NCBI GenBank assembly: GCA_944322965.1
Contig: CALUQR010000003.1
Location: 245,189-309,188, forward strand
Reading direction: 5' to 3'
DNA: 64,000 nucleotides
DNA from: Vulcanimicrobiota bacterium
GTDB lineage: Bacteria > Vulcanimicrobiota > Xenobia > Xenobiales > Xenobiaceae
The position numbers and the translations under genes are program-made. The notes below the pieces were generated by a model. The model did no database searches. It was given only the letters and a program-made list of their open reading frames with translations, and was not told where the DNA came from. Shown one piece after another: positions 52,399 through 61,236 of the stretch. Each line of letters starts with the position of its first letter. Positions within the stretch are counted from its first letter, which is position 1.

Positions 52399-53967
52399 GT
52401 GAAGGACCAGGAGAGGACGGCTCTCGCCACCCTAGCTAGCGTCTTAGGGCGCGTTTTACCGAAGCTGGGATTTAAAAATGTGGCCTGGCGGGGTCCGGAG
52501 GGGGACAATTATTACGCCCACGCCCCGCGCTACAGCCGTTCTCTGGCCTCTTTAGCCTCCTTAGCCCAAAGCGATCTAGCCCTCTGCCACCTGGCCGCCG
52601 GCTGGCAGAGGGCCCGGGCTTGCGTCGACTCTGACCCGCTAAAGTTAGGCCCCCAGCCCCTTTTGATAGTCGTCCAAGAGCTCTCTTTCGCCTTATTAGA
52701 CACTTTAGAGCGCTTACAAGAGAGCCAAGTAGAGCTCATCTTAATCTTTTTAGACGCCCAGCGGCGCTACGTCGATAAGTTGTGCGCCTCTAAGGGCGAG
52801 GCCCTCTTGAGCTATCCCGGGGCCTTTGCCGCCGCCCACCAGCTCCTCTACCCGCCCCCCGTAGAGTGCCAGCGGGTGGGGCGCGTCCTCAATACTCTAG
52901 CCCTTTTAGGCCAAGAGCCGGGGGTTAAGATCTTCCACCTCTTAGGGCCTCAGCGCCCTAAAGTCCAAACCCCGCCTGCGCCCCCCGATCCCAGCTTAGA
53001 GAAATTTAGGGCCCTCTTCCAAGAAGAGCCGGAAGAGCCCAAAGTGCGCAAATTGCCCCTGGGGGAGGTCTCCTTAGAGCGCCTAGCCTTAACGCGCATC
53101 GCCCACGACCTCCAAGAGCGCCCCTTAGTAACTTGCCTGTGGACTAGAGACCGCCAGCCCGGCCCCTTCCAAGAGCTGGGGGCGCGCCTCCAGTTGGCGC
53201 CCGTGGAGGGGGTCTTCTTACAAGCGGTAGGTTTAGCGGCTTGCGGGATCCATCCCTTGATCGTCATCGCCGCCGCCGATCTGCCCCGCCTCATGAACGA
53301 TCTCTTTACGACCGCCCCCTTCCCCATCACCCTCTTAGTAACCGACGCCGGGCTGACCGCCTACGGCGACCAACTGCCCAACGCCAACCTGCACGATCTC
53401 TCCCTCTTGAGCAACTGTCCCCAACTAAATTTAGCGGTACCCGCCGACGAGGAGGAGGCCCGCAGTATGTTGCTCTTACTCTTAAGTAGCTCCCAACCCG
53501 GGGTCCTGCGCCTCAGCAACGCCCCGGCCGTGGGCATTCCCAGCCGCCCCACCGTCCAGCCTCGCGGCGATTTTCGCGGGCGCTGCCTCCAAGAGGGGAG
53601 CGACTTGGCCTTTATCTGTCTGGGCAGTTCCGCTTACTACGCCGTCTTAGCCTCGCGCACCCTAGAATCTTGGGGCTTTAGAACGGCGGTCTACAATATG
53701 GGCTGGTTCAACCCCTTAGACCGAGAGCTATTGGCCCAAGCCGCCCGCTGCCCCCGCCTCATTACCGTCGAAGAGCACGCCCTCCAAGGGGGCTTAGCTA
53801 CCGCCGTCTCCCAGTACCTCGTCCAAGCCGGTTTGGAGGGCGGGGTGCGCCTGCGCAGCGTGGGACTAAAAAGCGAGCTCTATAGCGCCTCCCTAGAGGA
53901 ACATGGCCTCTCCATGGCGGGGCTCATCGAACAAGCTCGCGAACTTTTAGATCTGCGCAGCCCCTAA
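52399..53967 (+). CDS. DXS-like protein, probably catalytically inactive
   Basis: 522 residues, about 100 shorter than true DXS. It has the position of dxs (right after ispA). The C-terminal half follows DXS order: GVFLQAVGLAACGIHPLIVI, then PFPITLLVTDAGLTAYGDQLPNANLHDLSLLSNCPQL, DEEEARSML, and a C-terminal transketolase domain VYNMGWFNPLDRELL...TVEEHALQGGLATAVSQYL. But the N-terminal thiamine-binding features (GHAxTS, GDG-x-LTGG, DNE) are not found, the catalytic Glu region reads PVEGVFLQ instead of AEQHAV, and DGPTHHG reads YGDQLPNAN. A degenerate pseudoenzyme is likely; a scaffold or regulatory role is speculative. GTG start. Confidence 0.75.
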   Translation: MKDQERTALATLASVLGRVLPKLGFKNVAWRGPEGDNYYAHAPRYSRSLASLASLAQSDLALCHLAAGWQRARACVDSDPLKLGPQPLLIVVQELSFALLDTLERLQESQVELILIFLDAQRRYVDKLCASKGEALLSYPGAFAAAHQLLYPPPVECQRVGRVLNTLALLGQEPGVKIFHLLGPQRPKVQTPPAPPDPSLEKFRALFQEEPEEPKVRKLPLGEVSLERLALTRIAHDLQERPLVTCLWTRDRQPGPFQELGARLQLAPVEGVFLQAVGLAACGIHPLIVIAAADLPRLMNDLFTTAPFPITLLVTDAGLTAYGDQLPNANLHDLSLLSNCPQLNLAVPADEEEARSMLLLLLSSSQPGVLRLSNAPAVGIPSRPTVQPRGDFRGRCLQEGSDLAFICLGSSAYYAVLASRTLESWGFRTAVYNMGWFNPLDRELLAQAARCPRLITVEEHALQGGLATAVSQYLVQAGLEGGVRLRSVGLKSELYSASLEEHGLSMAGLIEQARELLDLRSP

Positions 53968-53982
53968 GAAGGGGCCCTATCT

Positions 53983-54909
53983 TTAGGCCGCGCGGGCCTC
54001 GCTAGCTAAGGCGGGCTGGACTGCGCCGGCGGGAGCGGAGTCCTTAACTAACTGGGTGGCGATGACCGCTCCCACAATGAGGCTCACCCCTACGATAAGC
54101 TGCCAACCCCAAGGGTCGCCCCGGAAGACGATACCGGTTACACAGGCGAAGAAGGATTCCGTAGCCAAGATAATGGCCGTATGGGAAGAGCTCACATACT
54201 TAATCCCCAAATTCATAGCCGTCATAGCTACTAAGGTAGCCATCACCGCTAACCAGGCCAACTGCCCCCAAATGGCGGCGTGGATCTCCTGGGGGAAGGT
54301 CTCCGTAGTTAGAGCGGCGATCCAGGCGTATAAGGCGGCTACCGAAAATTGTAAGCAGGTGAGAGGCATAATCTCCACCTCTTCCGCGCATTTTGTGACC
54401 GCTAAGAAGTTGCCTGCATAAAAGACCGCGCCCAATAAAGACCAAAGGTCGCCCTTATTGAGACCGCCCAGCCCCGAGAGGCCGGAGATTAAAGAGACGC
54501 CCAAAAAGCAGGCTACGGCGGCCAAATAGACGATCCAGGAGATGCGCTCCCTATAGACCAACCAGGCTAAGAAGGGGACCATCACCACGTAGAGGGCGGT
54601 AAAGACGGCATTCTTACTGACCGTAGTAAAGTGTAAACCGTAATACTGGATGCTATAGGCCAAATAGACGATACTGCCCGTAATGAGGGCGCACTTCCAA
54701 GCCGTCCAATTGAGTTTTTGGCGATAAGCGTATAAATAATAAGCGAGTCCCAAACCGACTACGCTAAAGCGGATAGCTAAGACGTAATTGAGCGGAATCT
54801 CCTCCTGGACGTTCTTCATTAAGAGACAGGAACTCCCCCAGACCGCTGCCGTTAGGAGGAGCATTAAAGAGACTAAACCCTGGCGATGCCGAGTCAGACA
54901 ATTAGCCAT
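53983..54909 (-). CDS. EamA family (DMT) transporter
   Basis: 308 residues from ATG 54909, chosen because AGGAGG lies 5 bases upstream; 20 more in-frame codons upstream are likely untranslated. Ten hydrophobic helices in two EamA repeats: LLLTAAVWGSSCLLMKNV and GDLWSLLGAVFYAGNFLAVTKCAEEVE. Drug/metabolite exporters of this family move amino acids, drugs or cofactors; substrate unknown. It is paralogous to 55196-56119, and the pair is tandem on the minus strand. Confidence 0.88.
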   Translation of the reverse strand: MANCLTRHRQGLVSLMLLLTAAVWGSSCLLMKNVQEEIPLNYVLAIRFSVVGLGLAYYLYAYRQKLNWTAWKCALITGSIVYLAYSIQYYGLHFTTVSKNAVFTALYVVMVPFLAWLVYRERISWIVYLAAVACFLGVSLISGLSGLGGLNKGDLWSLLGAVFYAGNFLAVTKCAEEVEIMPLTCLQFSVAALYAWIAALTTETFPQEIHAAIWGQLAWLAVMATLVAMTAMNLGIKYVSSSHTAIILATESFFACVTGIVFRGDPWGWQLIVGVSLIVGAVIATQLVKDSAPAGAVQPALASEARAA

Positions 54910-55195
54910 TTTTAACCTCCTAGTATCTAGTATGCGGGCCATACTAGCAACAAGCCCCACCTTTGACAACCACCAGGGCTAGGGGGTCTAAAAAGAAGAT
55001 AACTAAATCTAGTTTAGGAAGAAAATAAACGAGTTATTTCCCCGCCGCCTCTAGACTTTCCCTAAAACGAACAAAAGAGAAAAACGCTCTATTTCTGGAT
55101 TTTTAATAGTTAAATATCCCTAATTAATCTAGCTAACCCTAGTTGCTTTTTATCCCTTTTTGGCTATCTTTTGTCTAAACGTTAACTTAATTTTT
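54910..55195. other. AT-rich intergenic region between EamA paralogues
   Basis: About 286 nt, much lower in GC than its surroundings, with T-runs near 55180-55200. It should hold the promoter of the 53983 gene and any terminator of the 55196 gene. I see CTAGTATCTAG at the upstream edge and no clear terminator stem. No ORF has codon bias. Confidence 0.45.
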
Positions 55196-56119
55196 TTATT
55201 TGCAGGCGGGGGCGGAGGTCGAGTCCTCCAGAGGGGCGGCGGGGCCCTTAGTAGAGACTCCCAATTGGGAGAGGAGGACGGCCCCCAATATTAAGACTAC
55301 TCCGCTGGCAAACTGCCAACTAAAGGGATCGTCGCGGAAGATGATGCCGCAAAAACAGGCAAAGAGCGACTCCGTAGAGAGCAAGATGACCGTCCGCGCC
55401 GAGCTTACGTAACGGATAGCTAAATTCATAATGCAGACCGCCACTAAGGTAGCCATAATAGAGATCCAGGCTAAGCCGCCCCAAGCGGCCCCCGAGATTT
55501 CAGGCGGGAAGGCCCCCCAGGCGTAGACCCCCAGCCAGCCCCAGAGGGCGGCTACCATAAATTGGAGGGCTGAGAGGGGCATAGTCTCTACCTTAGTGGA
55601 GAAGTGGGCCACGGCAATAATGTGGGAAGCGTCGCAAAAGGCCCCAAAGATAGACCAGAGATCGCCTTTATTGAGAGCGTTTAACCCTCGAGGGTCGGAG
55701 ATTACGGCTACCCCTACAAAGGAGATGACCGCCGCCCAATAGACGGCCGGCGCTAGGCGCTCGCGGCGCACCCAGTAGGCTAAAAAGGGCACAAAGATGA
55801 CATACAGAGCGCAGAAGAGAGCGTTCTTACTGACCGTCGTATAGTAGAGGCCATACCCTTGGGTGGCATAAGCTAAAAAGAGGAGGCTGCCCGTAACTAA
55901 CCCTCCCACCCCCAAAGCCTTATTCCACTGGGGGCGCGCTACCCACAAGTAGTAGGCCAAGGCTAAACCGGCGATCGTAAAGCGCGCCGCCAAGATGAAG
56001 ATGAGGGGCAAAAGCTCTAAGGTATCCTTTAAAACTAAGAAGGAACTGCCCCAAATAGCGGCCGTTAAAAGCAATAAAAAGGAGAAGAAAGCTTGTTGGT
56101 AACGGGTAAAGATAGACAT
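55196..56119 (-). CDS. EamA family (DMT) transporter
   Basis: 307 residues. Ten helices in two EamA repeats; LLTAAIWGSSFLVLKDTLE at the start and LNKGDLWSIFGAFCDASHIIAVAHFS in the middle line up with the neighbour at 53983 (LNKGDLWSLLGAVFYAGNFLAVTKC). They are a tandem duplication diverged in the loops. The C-terminal tail is hydrophilic. Substrate unknown. The stop lies right at the AT-rich intergenic region. Confidence 0.88.
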   Translation of the reverse strand: MSIFTRYQQAFFSFLLLLTAAIWGSSFLVLKDTLELLPLIFILAARFTIAGLALAYYLWVARPQWNKALGVGGLVTGSLLFLAYATQGYGLYYTTVSKNALFCALYVIFVPFLAYWVRRERLAPAVYWAAVISFVGVAVISDPRGLNALNKGDLWSIFGAFCDASHIIAVAHFSTKVETMPLSALQFMVAALWGWLGVYAWGAFPPEISGAAWGGLAWISIMATLVAVCIMNLAIRYVSSARTVILLSTESLFACFCGIIFRDDPFSWQFASGVVLILGAVLLSQLGVSTKGPAAPLEDSTSAPACK

Positions 56120-56319
56120 CTACATTAAAACTAGCCCCCCTTTAGCCTCTCAGGCGGAAGCGGAGGTTTGAGACTAAGAGCCAAGTCCCTCTTTAGGGCG
56201 CCCCCCTCCCCTAGGGCTCCCGCCCCTAAGAGCAGGAATTCCCCAGCCGCTAGCGCATATTGGAGGCCGTTACCGCGTTACCGCTAGAGAGTAAAATCTA
56301 TAACTTCTACTTTTAATCT

Positions 56320-57318
56320 ATGAAACGTATCTTCATCGCCCTGGCAGCCGCCCTCGTCTTTATCTTCCTCCTCATCTTAATCGTTCCCAGCTGGCGGCAG
56401 AGCCTCTTGGGGGTGAGTTTACCCTTCAATCTGCAGGCCGGACGCACGGAGCCGGTGAGCGTGGTCTCTATGCTCCTCAACGCCCGCGAGATCCGCCCTT
56501 TAAGCGAGACCCCCAACTTAGAGATGGATGAGACGGTCCAGCCGGAAGTCTACGATCTAGCCCTGGGCCTTTTAGAGAAGGTAGCTCTAGCCGGTGCAGA
56601 GCCCGTCGTCAACTACGAAGTTAAGCAGGCTAAGTTGGCCCAAGTGGGGGTCAGTAAGCCGACCGACCTCTTAGATAACCTCTACAGTCTGCGCCTCACC
56701 CCCCAAGCGGTAATTAACGGCTTTGAGCTCCTGCGCGGGCGCCAATTTGCCATCTTAGATACTCCCCGCTTAGCTCAGACCTTGGCCCCCTTGTGGATCC
56801 ATCGCCCCCAAGGGACCCTCAAGCCGGGCCAGAGTTGGAGCCAACGTTGGCACATTACCTACCCCGTCGACACCTTAGAGGGTAAGCGCCTCGATTTAGA
56901 GCACCGCCTCACCTACCAATTGGCGGAGATTAGGCCCGATCGGGGGAGCCAATTGGCCAAGATCACCTACCGGGGCGAGATCGCCGTCACCCCTCACGAT
57001 CCCTTACCAGCCCACACGGAAGTCTTGGGGACGGGCAATATTGAGGGCGAGGCCTACTTAAATCTGAGCACGGGGTTGGTGAGCATCGCCGACGACCGCA
57101 CCGCTTGGCTGTACGTGGTGCGCCACCTCGATTATCAGGCGGAAGAGTTGCGCCTCTTCGACCGCAAGAGCCGCGTCTTTAGGCCGCTCATCGTGCCCAA
57201 CGCCGCCCGCAGCTTCGAAAGCGCTATGCCCCAAGATGGGGAGGCTCCCGACTTACAACAGGTCCAAAAAGGGAAAGCTCCCAGCCCGCCTCCCGCTAGC
57301 CCTTCCCCCCGTCCATAG
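56320..57318 (+). CDS. Membrane-anchored hypothetical protein
   Basis: 332 residues. Helix 3-25 (RIFIALAAALVFIFLLILIV) is a signal anchor; the rest is extracytoplasmic and probably beta-rich, with repeated WSQRWHITY, LEHRLTYQLAEI and TYRGEIAVT segments, ending in a Pro-rich tail (PSPPPASPSPRP). No family recognised. It is upstream of a glycosyltransferase by 78 nt on the same strand. The N terminus could be a signal peptide rather than a permanent anchor. Confidence 0.65.
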   Translation: MKRIFIALAAALVFIFLLILIVPSWRQSLLGVSLPFNLQAGRTEPVSVVSMLLNAREIRPLSETPNLEMDETVQPEVYDLALGLLEKVALAGAEPVVNYEVKQAKLAQVGVSKPTDLLDNLYSLRLTPQAVINGFELLRGRQFAILDTPRLAQTLAPLWIHRPQGTLKPGQSWSQRWHITYPVDTLEGKRLDLEHRLTYQLAEIRPDRGSQLAKITYRGEIAVTPHDPLPAHTEVLGTGNIEGEAYLNLSTGLVSIADDRTAWLYVVRHLDYQAEELRLFDRKSRVFRPLIVPNAARSFESAMPQDGEAPDLQQVQKGKAPSPPPASPSPRP

Positions 57319-57396
57319 CAGGGTTTAGCCCCCGCAGTAGCTAACCAGCGGGGAGAGGGGATTGGTTAGCTTGGGGTGGGGAGCGGAGGAAACTAG

Positions 57397-58617
57397 GTGC
57401 TCAAAATCTTGGTCTACGCGGAAGTCAACCGCAGTCAACTCTACCCCGTCGTTCCGCTGCTCCAAGAATTACAAAAGGCGGGCCACCACGTTACTCTACG
57501 CTGCAGCCGCTCCAGCCTGCGCGAAATGTGGGAAGCCGGTTTAGAGGCCTCCGCCGTCTCCGATTACGTCGAATTCGCCCAGTTAAACGATTGGCGCGGC
57601 AGTACTTACGAGCAGTCGCTGCGAGCTCTACTAGATTTCCTCTTCGAGCGGGCCGCCTTGGAAGTGCGCGATCTGAGCGCCTGCTGCCAATATGAGAAGC
57701 CGGACCTGCTCTTAGTGAGCGCCACCTATCTAGGCAGCTGCGCCTGGGCTATGTCCCGCCACCTGCCCTTAATGACCTGGGCCTGCGACCTCTTGCCCTT
57801 CCCCGCCTCCGGGATCCCCCCCTTCGGACCGGGCTTCCCCTGCTCCCAAGGGGCTCTGGGGGCCCTCAAAAATTGGGGGCGCACCAATAACGCCCAAAAA
57901 TGCTTCGAACAGGGACTGGATCCTTTCAACGCCCTCTTAACTAGGATGCGCCTAGCCCCAGTGCGCGATTTCCAAGGTTGGTTCTCTACCCTGCCCGCCC
58001 TCCTCTACTATACGGCCGAGCCCTTCGAGTACTCCCGCCCCTGGCCCCAGAACGTCTCCTTAGTGGGCCCCAATATCTGGGAGCCGGAGGACCTGCCCCA
58101 ACTCCAATTAGAGGACGATAGCCGCCCCATCGTCTTAGTCAGCTTGGGGAGCTCCTACCAAGAGAATGAGAACCTCCTGCGCTGCGCCGCCCAAGGACTG
58201 CCCTCCGATAGTTACCAAGTAGTCGCCACCACCTGCAGCCACGCTCCCCAGGATTTTAAAGAGTTCCCCAACTTGCAGATCGTGCGCTTCGCCTCCCACA
58301 ACCAGATCTTAGAGCGGGCGGCTTGCCTAATCTGTAGCGGCGGACTCAATTTAGTGCAAAAGGCCCTCTACCACGCCGTGCCCATCTGCGTCGTACCCCA
58401 GCTGCGCTCCCAATTGGAGGTAGGACAGCGGGTTGTCAATTCTGACGTAGGCCAGGTAGTAGAATTTAAAAAGCTGAGCCCCAGTATTCTCAGCGGCGCC
58501 GTCAGTAAAGCCATCGGCAAAAAGGCCAAGCTAGCCCCGCTCAGCCAGATCTTCCGGGAGATGGATAGCACACAGCGCGCCCTCTCTATCTTCACCCATT
58601 TCTTGAGCGAAAGTTAG
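57397..58617 (+). CDS. UGT/MGT-type glycosyltransferase
   Basis: 406 residues, GTG start with GCGGAGGA seven bases upstream. GT-B fold, family 1 style: N-terminal domain with VNRSQLYPVVPLLQELQKAGHHVTL, and C-terminal nucleotide-sugar domain with IVLVSLGSS, then VRFASHNQILERAACLICSGGLNLVQKALYHAVPICVVPQLRSQ, which has the HxG/SGGxN donor motif. It probably glycosylates a small or lipid acceptor. It is downstream of the hypothetical at 56320. Confidence 0.85.
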   Translation: MLKILVYAEVNRSQLYPVVPLLQELQKAGHHVTLRCSRSSLREMWEAGLEASAVSDYVEFAQLNDWRGSTYEQSLRALLDFLFERAALEVRDLSACCQYEKPDLLLVSATYLGSCAWAMSRHLPLMTWACDLLPFPASGIPPFGPGFPCSQGALGALKNWGRTNNAQKCFEQGLDPFNALLTRMRLAPVRDFQGWFSTLPALLYYTAEPFEYSRPWPQNVSLVGPNIWEPEDLPQLQLEDDSRPIVLVSLGSSYQENENLLRCAAQGLPSDSYQVVATTCSHAPQDFKEFPNLQIVRFASHNQILERAACLICSGGLNLVQKALYHAVPICVVPQLRSQLEVGQRVVNSDVGQVVEFKKLSPSILSGAVSKAIGKKAKLAPLSQIFREMDSTQRALSIFTHFLSES

Positions 58618-58626
58618 AGGCCCCTT

Positions 58627-59451
58627 TTAGCGTACCTGGGGATACATATAATTCTCCTCCCCGTGTAAAGCTACCCAACCCTCGCCCTGGAAGGTAAATT
58701 GAGCCCCGTCCCCGCAGCCCTTGCCTACCATATTGAAGAGGCTATGTTCGGTTTGCAAATGGGGCTCTAAAGCTTGGCTCCAGGCTAAGAGGTGGATAGG
58801 GACCGCCCTCAAGGGCTTAGCGGGGGTAGAACGCAAGGCGGCTACCTCCCCGCTTACCGAGAGAGCTACCCAGCCCCTCCCCTCTAAACGCACGGCGTAG
58901 AGGCCGCCCGCTACTAAGCCGCCGACCTGACCCATCAATTGCACCCGATGATTTAAAATGCGCTGGAAGGCCAAGATGGAGTAACCTTGCACCCAGAGCG
59001 TCTCCTCCGCCAAATAGAGTAAAAAGACTCGCTCCTGACCGCGCCCCAAGTAGAGCTCCCCCTCCCCGCCCGCTAAGGCAAAGCAGGAGCGCTCCCCTAA
59101 AAGGGCCTTATATAAGAAGAGCCCCAAGCTCTCCCGCTCTAACTCGCTATCGCGGGCAAACTCCAAAGAGCCCCGGTGGGCCACCAAAGAGGGAGGACAA
59201 AACCAGAGGGGCTCGCGCACCGCGGCCTCTACTAGCCCGGGACGCACTAGACGGAAAGGCGCAGGAGACGCTTCCGTCTCCGACTCCGCAGTAGGCGCCG
59301 GGCGCTCTCCCACCGGCGGGGAAGGCTCGCCTTTAGAAGCGAGAGGCTCGACTTTTGCCGCCGGGCCTTCAATAGTGGCAGCCGCCCAGAACTCAGCTAG
59401 GTTCCTAAAGATAGGCTCTGAGCTCTGGGAAGGGTACTTAACTGAGGTCAT
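58627..59451 (-). CDS. AIM24 family protein
   Basis: 274 residues. The first about 75 are Pro/Glu/Ser-rich and probably disordered. The remainder is the AIM24 (DUF124) beta barrel: GELYLGRGQERVFLLYLAEETLWVQGYSILAF, VGGLVAGGLYAVRLEGRGWVALS, and the closing GDGAQFTFQGEGWVALHG. The family is widespread but of unknown biochemical function; it forms trimeric beta prisms. The gene is 3 nt downstream of prfC's stop in transcript order reversed, i.e. prfC precedes it on the minus strand, so they are probably co-transcribed. Confidence 0.82.
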   Translation of the reverse strand: MTSVKYPSQSSEPIFRNLAEFWAAATIEGPAAKVEPLASKGEPSPPVGERPAPTAESETEASPAPFRLVRPGLVEAAVREPLWFCPPSLVAHRGSLEFARDSELERESLGLFLYKALLGERSCFALAGGEGELYLGRGQERVFLLYLAEETLWVQGYSILAFQRILNHRVQLMGQVGGLVAGGLYAVRLEGRGWVALSVSGEVAALRSTPAKPLRAVPIHLLAWSQALEPHLQTEHSLFNMVGKGCGDGAQFTFQGEGWVALHGEENYMYPQVR

Positions 59452-59454
59452 CTC

Positions 59455-61047
59455 TTAGCGCGGGCTGACCGCCGAAAATTGCAAGGCGGGATTCTTTTCG
59501 ACCGTATAATCTAAGTCCCACTGGGAGGGGAAGAGGCAGACTAAGCGGCCCTGGCCGTCTTGGACCCGCACCGCTAAGCGGGAGGGCTCAAACTTCTCTA
59601 ACTCCTCCTCAGAACCCACGATCCAGCGCGCCAGACGGAAGGAGAGGGGCTCAAATTTGGCCTCCACCCCGTAGTCGGTACGCAGCCGGTGGGCCACGAC
59701 CTCAAATTGAAGCTGACCTACGGCCCCCATAATGGGGATGCGCGAGCCCTCGTCTAAGGGCCAGAAGATCTGGATGGCGCCCTCTTGTTGCAATAACTCC
59801 AGAGCCTTAGCGAACTGCTTGCGCCGCGAAGGATCGTCGGCTATCACCCGGCAGAAATGTTCGGGCGGGAAGAGGGGGATGGGATCGTACTGGATATTCT
59901 CGCCCTCTACTAAGGTATCGCCCAAGATGAGCTCGCCCGAATTGACTAAACCTACTACGTCGCCCGGATAAGCCTCGTCGACCGTCTCCCGCTCTTGGGC
60001 GAAGAGGCGCTGGGGATAGGCTAAGCGGATGATCTCCCCCGTGCGCGCGCAATGGACCTTCATGCCCCGCTCAAACTTGCCCGTACAGATGCGCATAAAG
60101 GCCACCCGGTCCCGATGGCGCGGATTCATATCGGCCTGGATCTTAAAGATAAAGCCCGATAAGCCCGGCCGCTCCGGAGGGATCAGACCCTGATCGCTAT
60201 TGCGCGCGGGCGGAGAGGGGACTAAATCGATAAATTGGTCTAAAAAGAGTTGGACCCCAAAGTTAGTGAGGGCGCTGCCAAAGAAGACGGGCGTAACCTC
60301 GCCCCGCAAGAAGGCCTCGCGATCGAATTCGGAGCCCGCGACCTCCAAAAGCTCCAACTCTTCGCTAAAGCTCTGGAAGATGTCGGCCGGTACCATGGCC
60401 GCTACCTCTTGGGAGTGGGGGTCGACCTCCTTAACCTCCGCCTTGCGGGCGCCATGATCGCGCCGCTCAAAGAGGTGGAGCCGGCCCGAGTGGGGCTCAA
60501 AGACGCCCCGAAAATGCTCGCCACTGCCCAGAGGCCAGTTCATGGGGACGGTCTGGATCTGCATGACCCGCTCTATTTCCCCCATCAACTCCAAGGGGGA
60601 CAAGCTGGGACGATCCAACTTATTGATAAAGGTCACCATGGGAATGTGGCGCCGCTTACAGACCTCAAAGAGCTTGAGGGTCTGGGTCTCAATACCTTTG
60701 GCGGCATCTAAGACCATAATTACGCTATCCACCGCCAAGAGGGTGCGGTAGGTATCCTCGCTAAAATCCTGGTGGCCGGGGGTATCTAAGAGATTTAAGA
60801 GGTGATCGGCATACTCGAAACTTAAGACGGTGGAACTGACCGAGATGCCCCTCTGCTTTTCGATCTCCATAAAGTCGGAGGCCGCGCTAGTCTGGGAACG
60901 CCGGGCGCGCACTACGCCCGCCAAATTGACCGCTCCGCCGTAGAGTAAGAGTTTCTCCGTCAAGGTCGTCTTGCCCGCGTCGGGGTGGGATATAATGGCG
61001 AAGGTGCGCCGCCGCGCTATCTCGCGTACCAATTGCTCCGTACTCAT
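59455..61047 (-). CDS. prfC: Peptide chain release factor 3
   Basis: 530 residues from ATG 61047; an in-frame GTG at 61068 would add 7 residues with no ribosome site. G1 P-loop SHPDAGKTTLTEKLL, G2 region RGISVSST, G3 DTPGHQDF, G4 NKLDRPS. The C-terminal part has DSPRR-like ADDPSRRKQFAKAL and the RF3 domain QLQFEVVAHRL..YGVEA. RF3 recycles RF1 and RF2 after termination. The length matches E. coli RF3 (529). Not EF-G, whose domains IV and V are absent. Confidence 0.94.
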   Translation of the reverse strand: MSTEQLVREIARRRTFAIISHPDAGKTTLTEKLLLYGGAVNLAGVVRARRSQTSAASDFMEIEKQRGISVSSTVLSFEYADHLLNLLDTPGHQDFSEDTYRTLLAVDSVIMVLDAAKGIETQTLKLFEVCKRRHIPMVTFINKLDRPSLSPLELMGEIERVMQIQTVPMNWPLGSGEHFRGVFEPHSGRLHLFERRDHGARKAEVKEVDPHSQEVAAMVPADIFQSFSEELELLEVAGSEFDREAFLRGEVTPVFFGSALTNFGVQLFLDQFIDLVPSPPARNSDQGLIPPERPGLSGFIFKIQADMNPRHRDRVAFMRICTGKFERGMKVHCARTGEIIRLAYPQRLFAQERETVDEAYPGDVVGLVNSGELILGDTLVEGENIQYDPIPLFPPEHFCRVIADDPSRRKQFAKALELLQQEGAIQIFWPLDEGSRIPIMGAVGQLQFEVVAHRLRTDYGVEAKFEPLSFRLARWIVGSEEELEKFEPSRLAVRVQDGQGRLVCLFPSQWDLDYTVEKNPALQFSAVSPR

Positions 61048-61236
61048 AAGGAACTCAACTTTCTCCACTAAATTCTGAACTTTTCCCCCGCCCGCTTACC
61101 CCCCGTCTCCCCAACCTCAATCGCCCGCCATGGCTAGCACTCCTCCTCCAACTGAGTGGACCCTCCCCCCAATCACAAAGAGAGAAGCCGCCTCCAGCCC
61201 CAAACTAGCGACGGCTCCCCTGCGCTCTAAAAAGTT

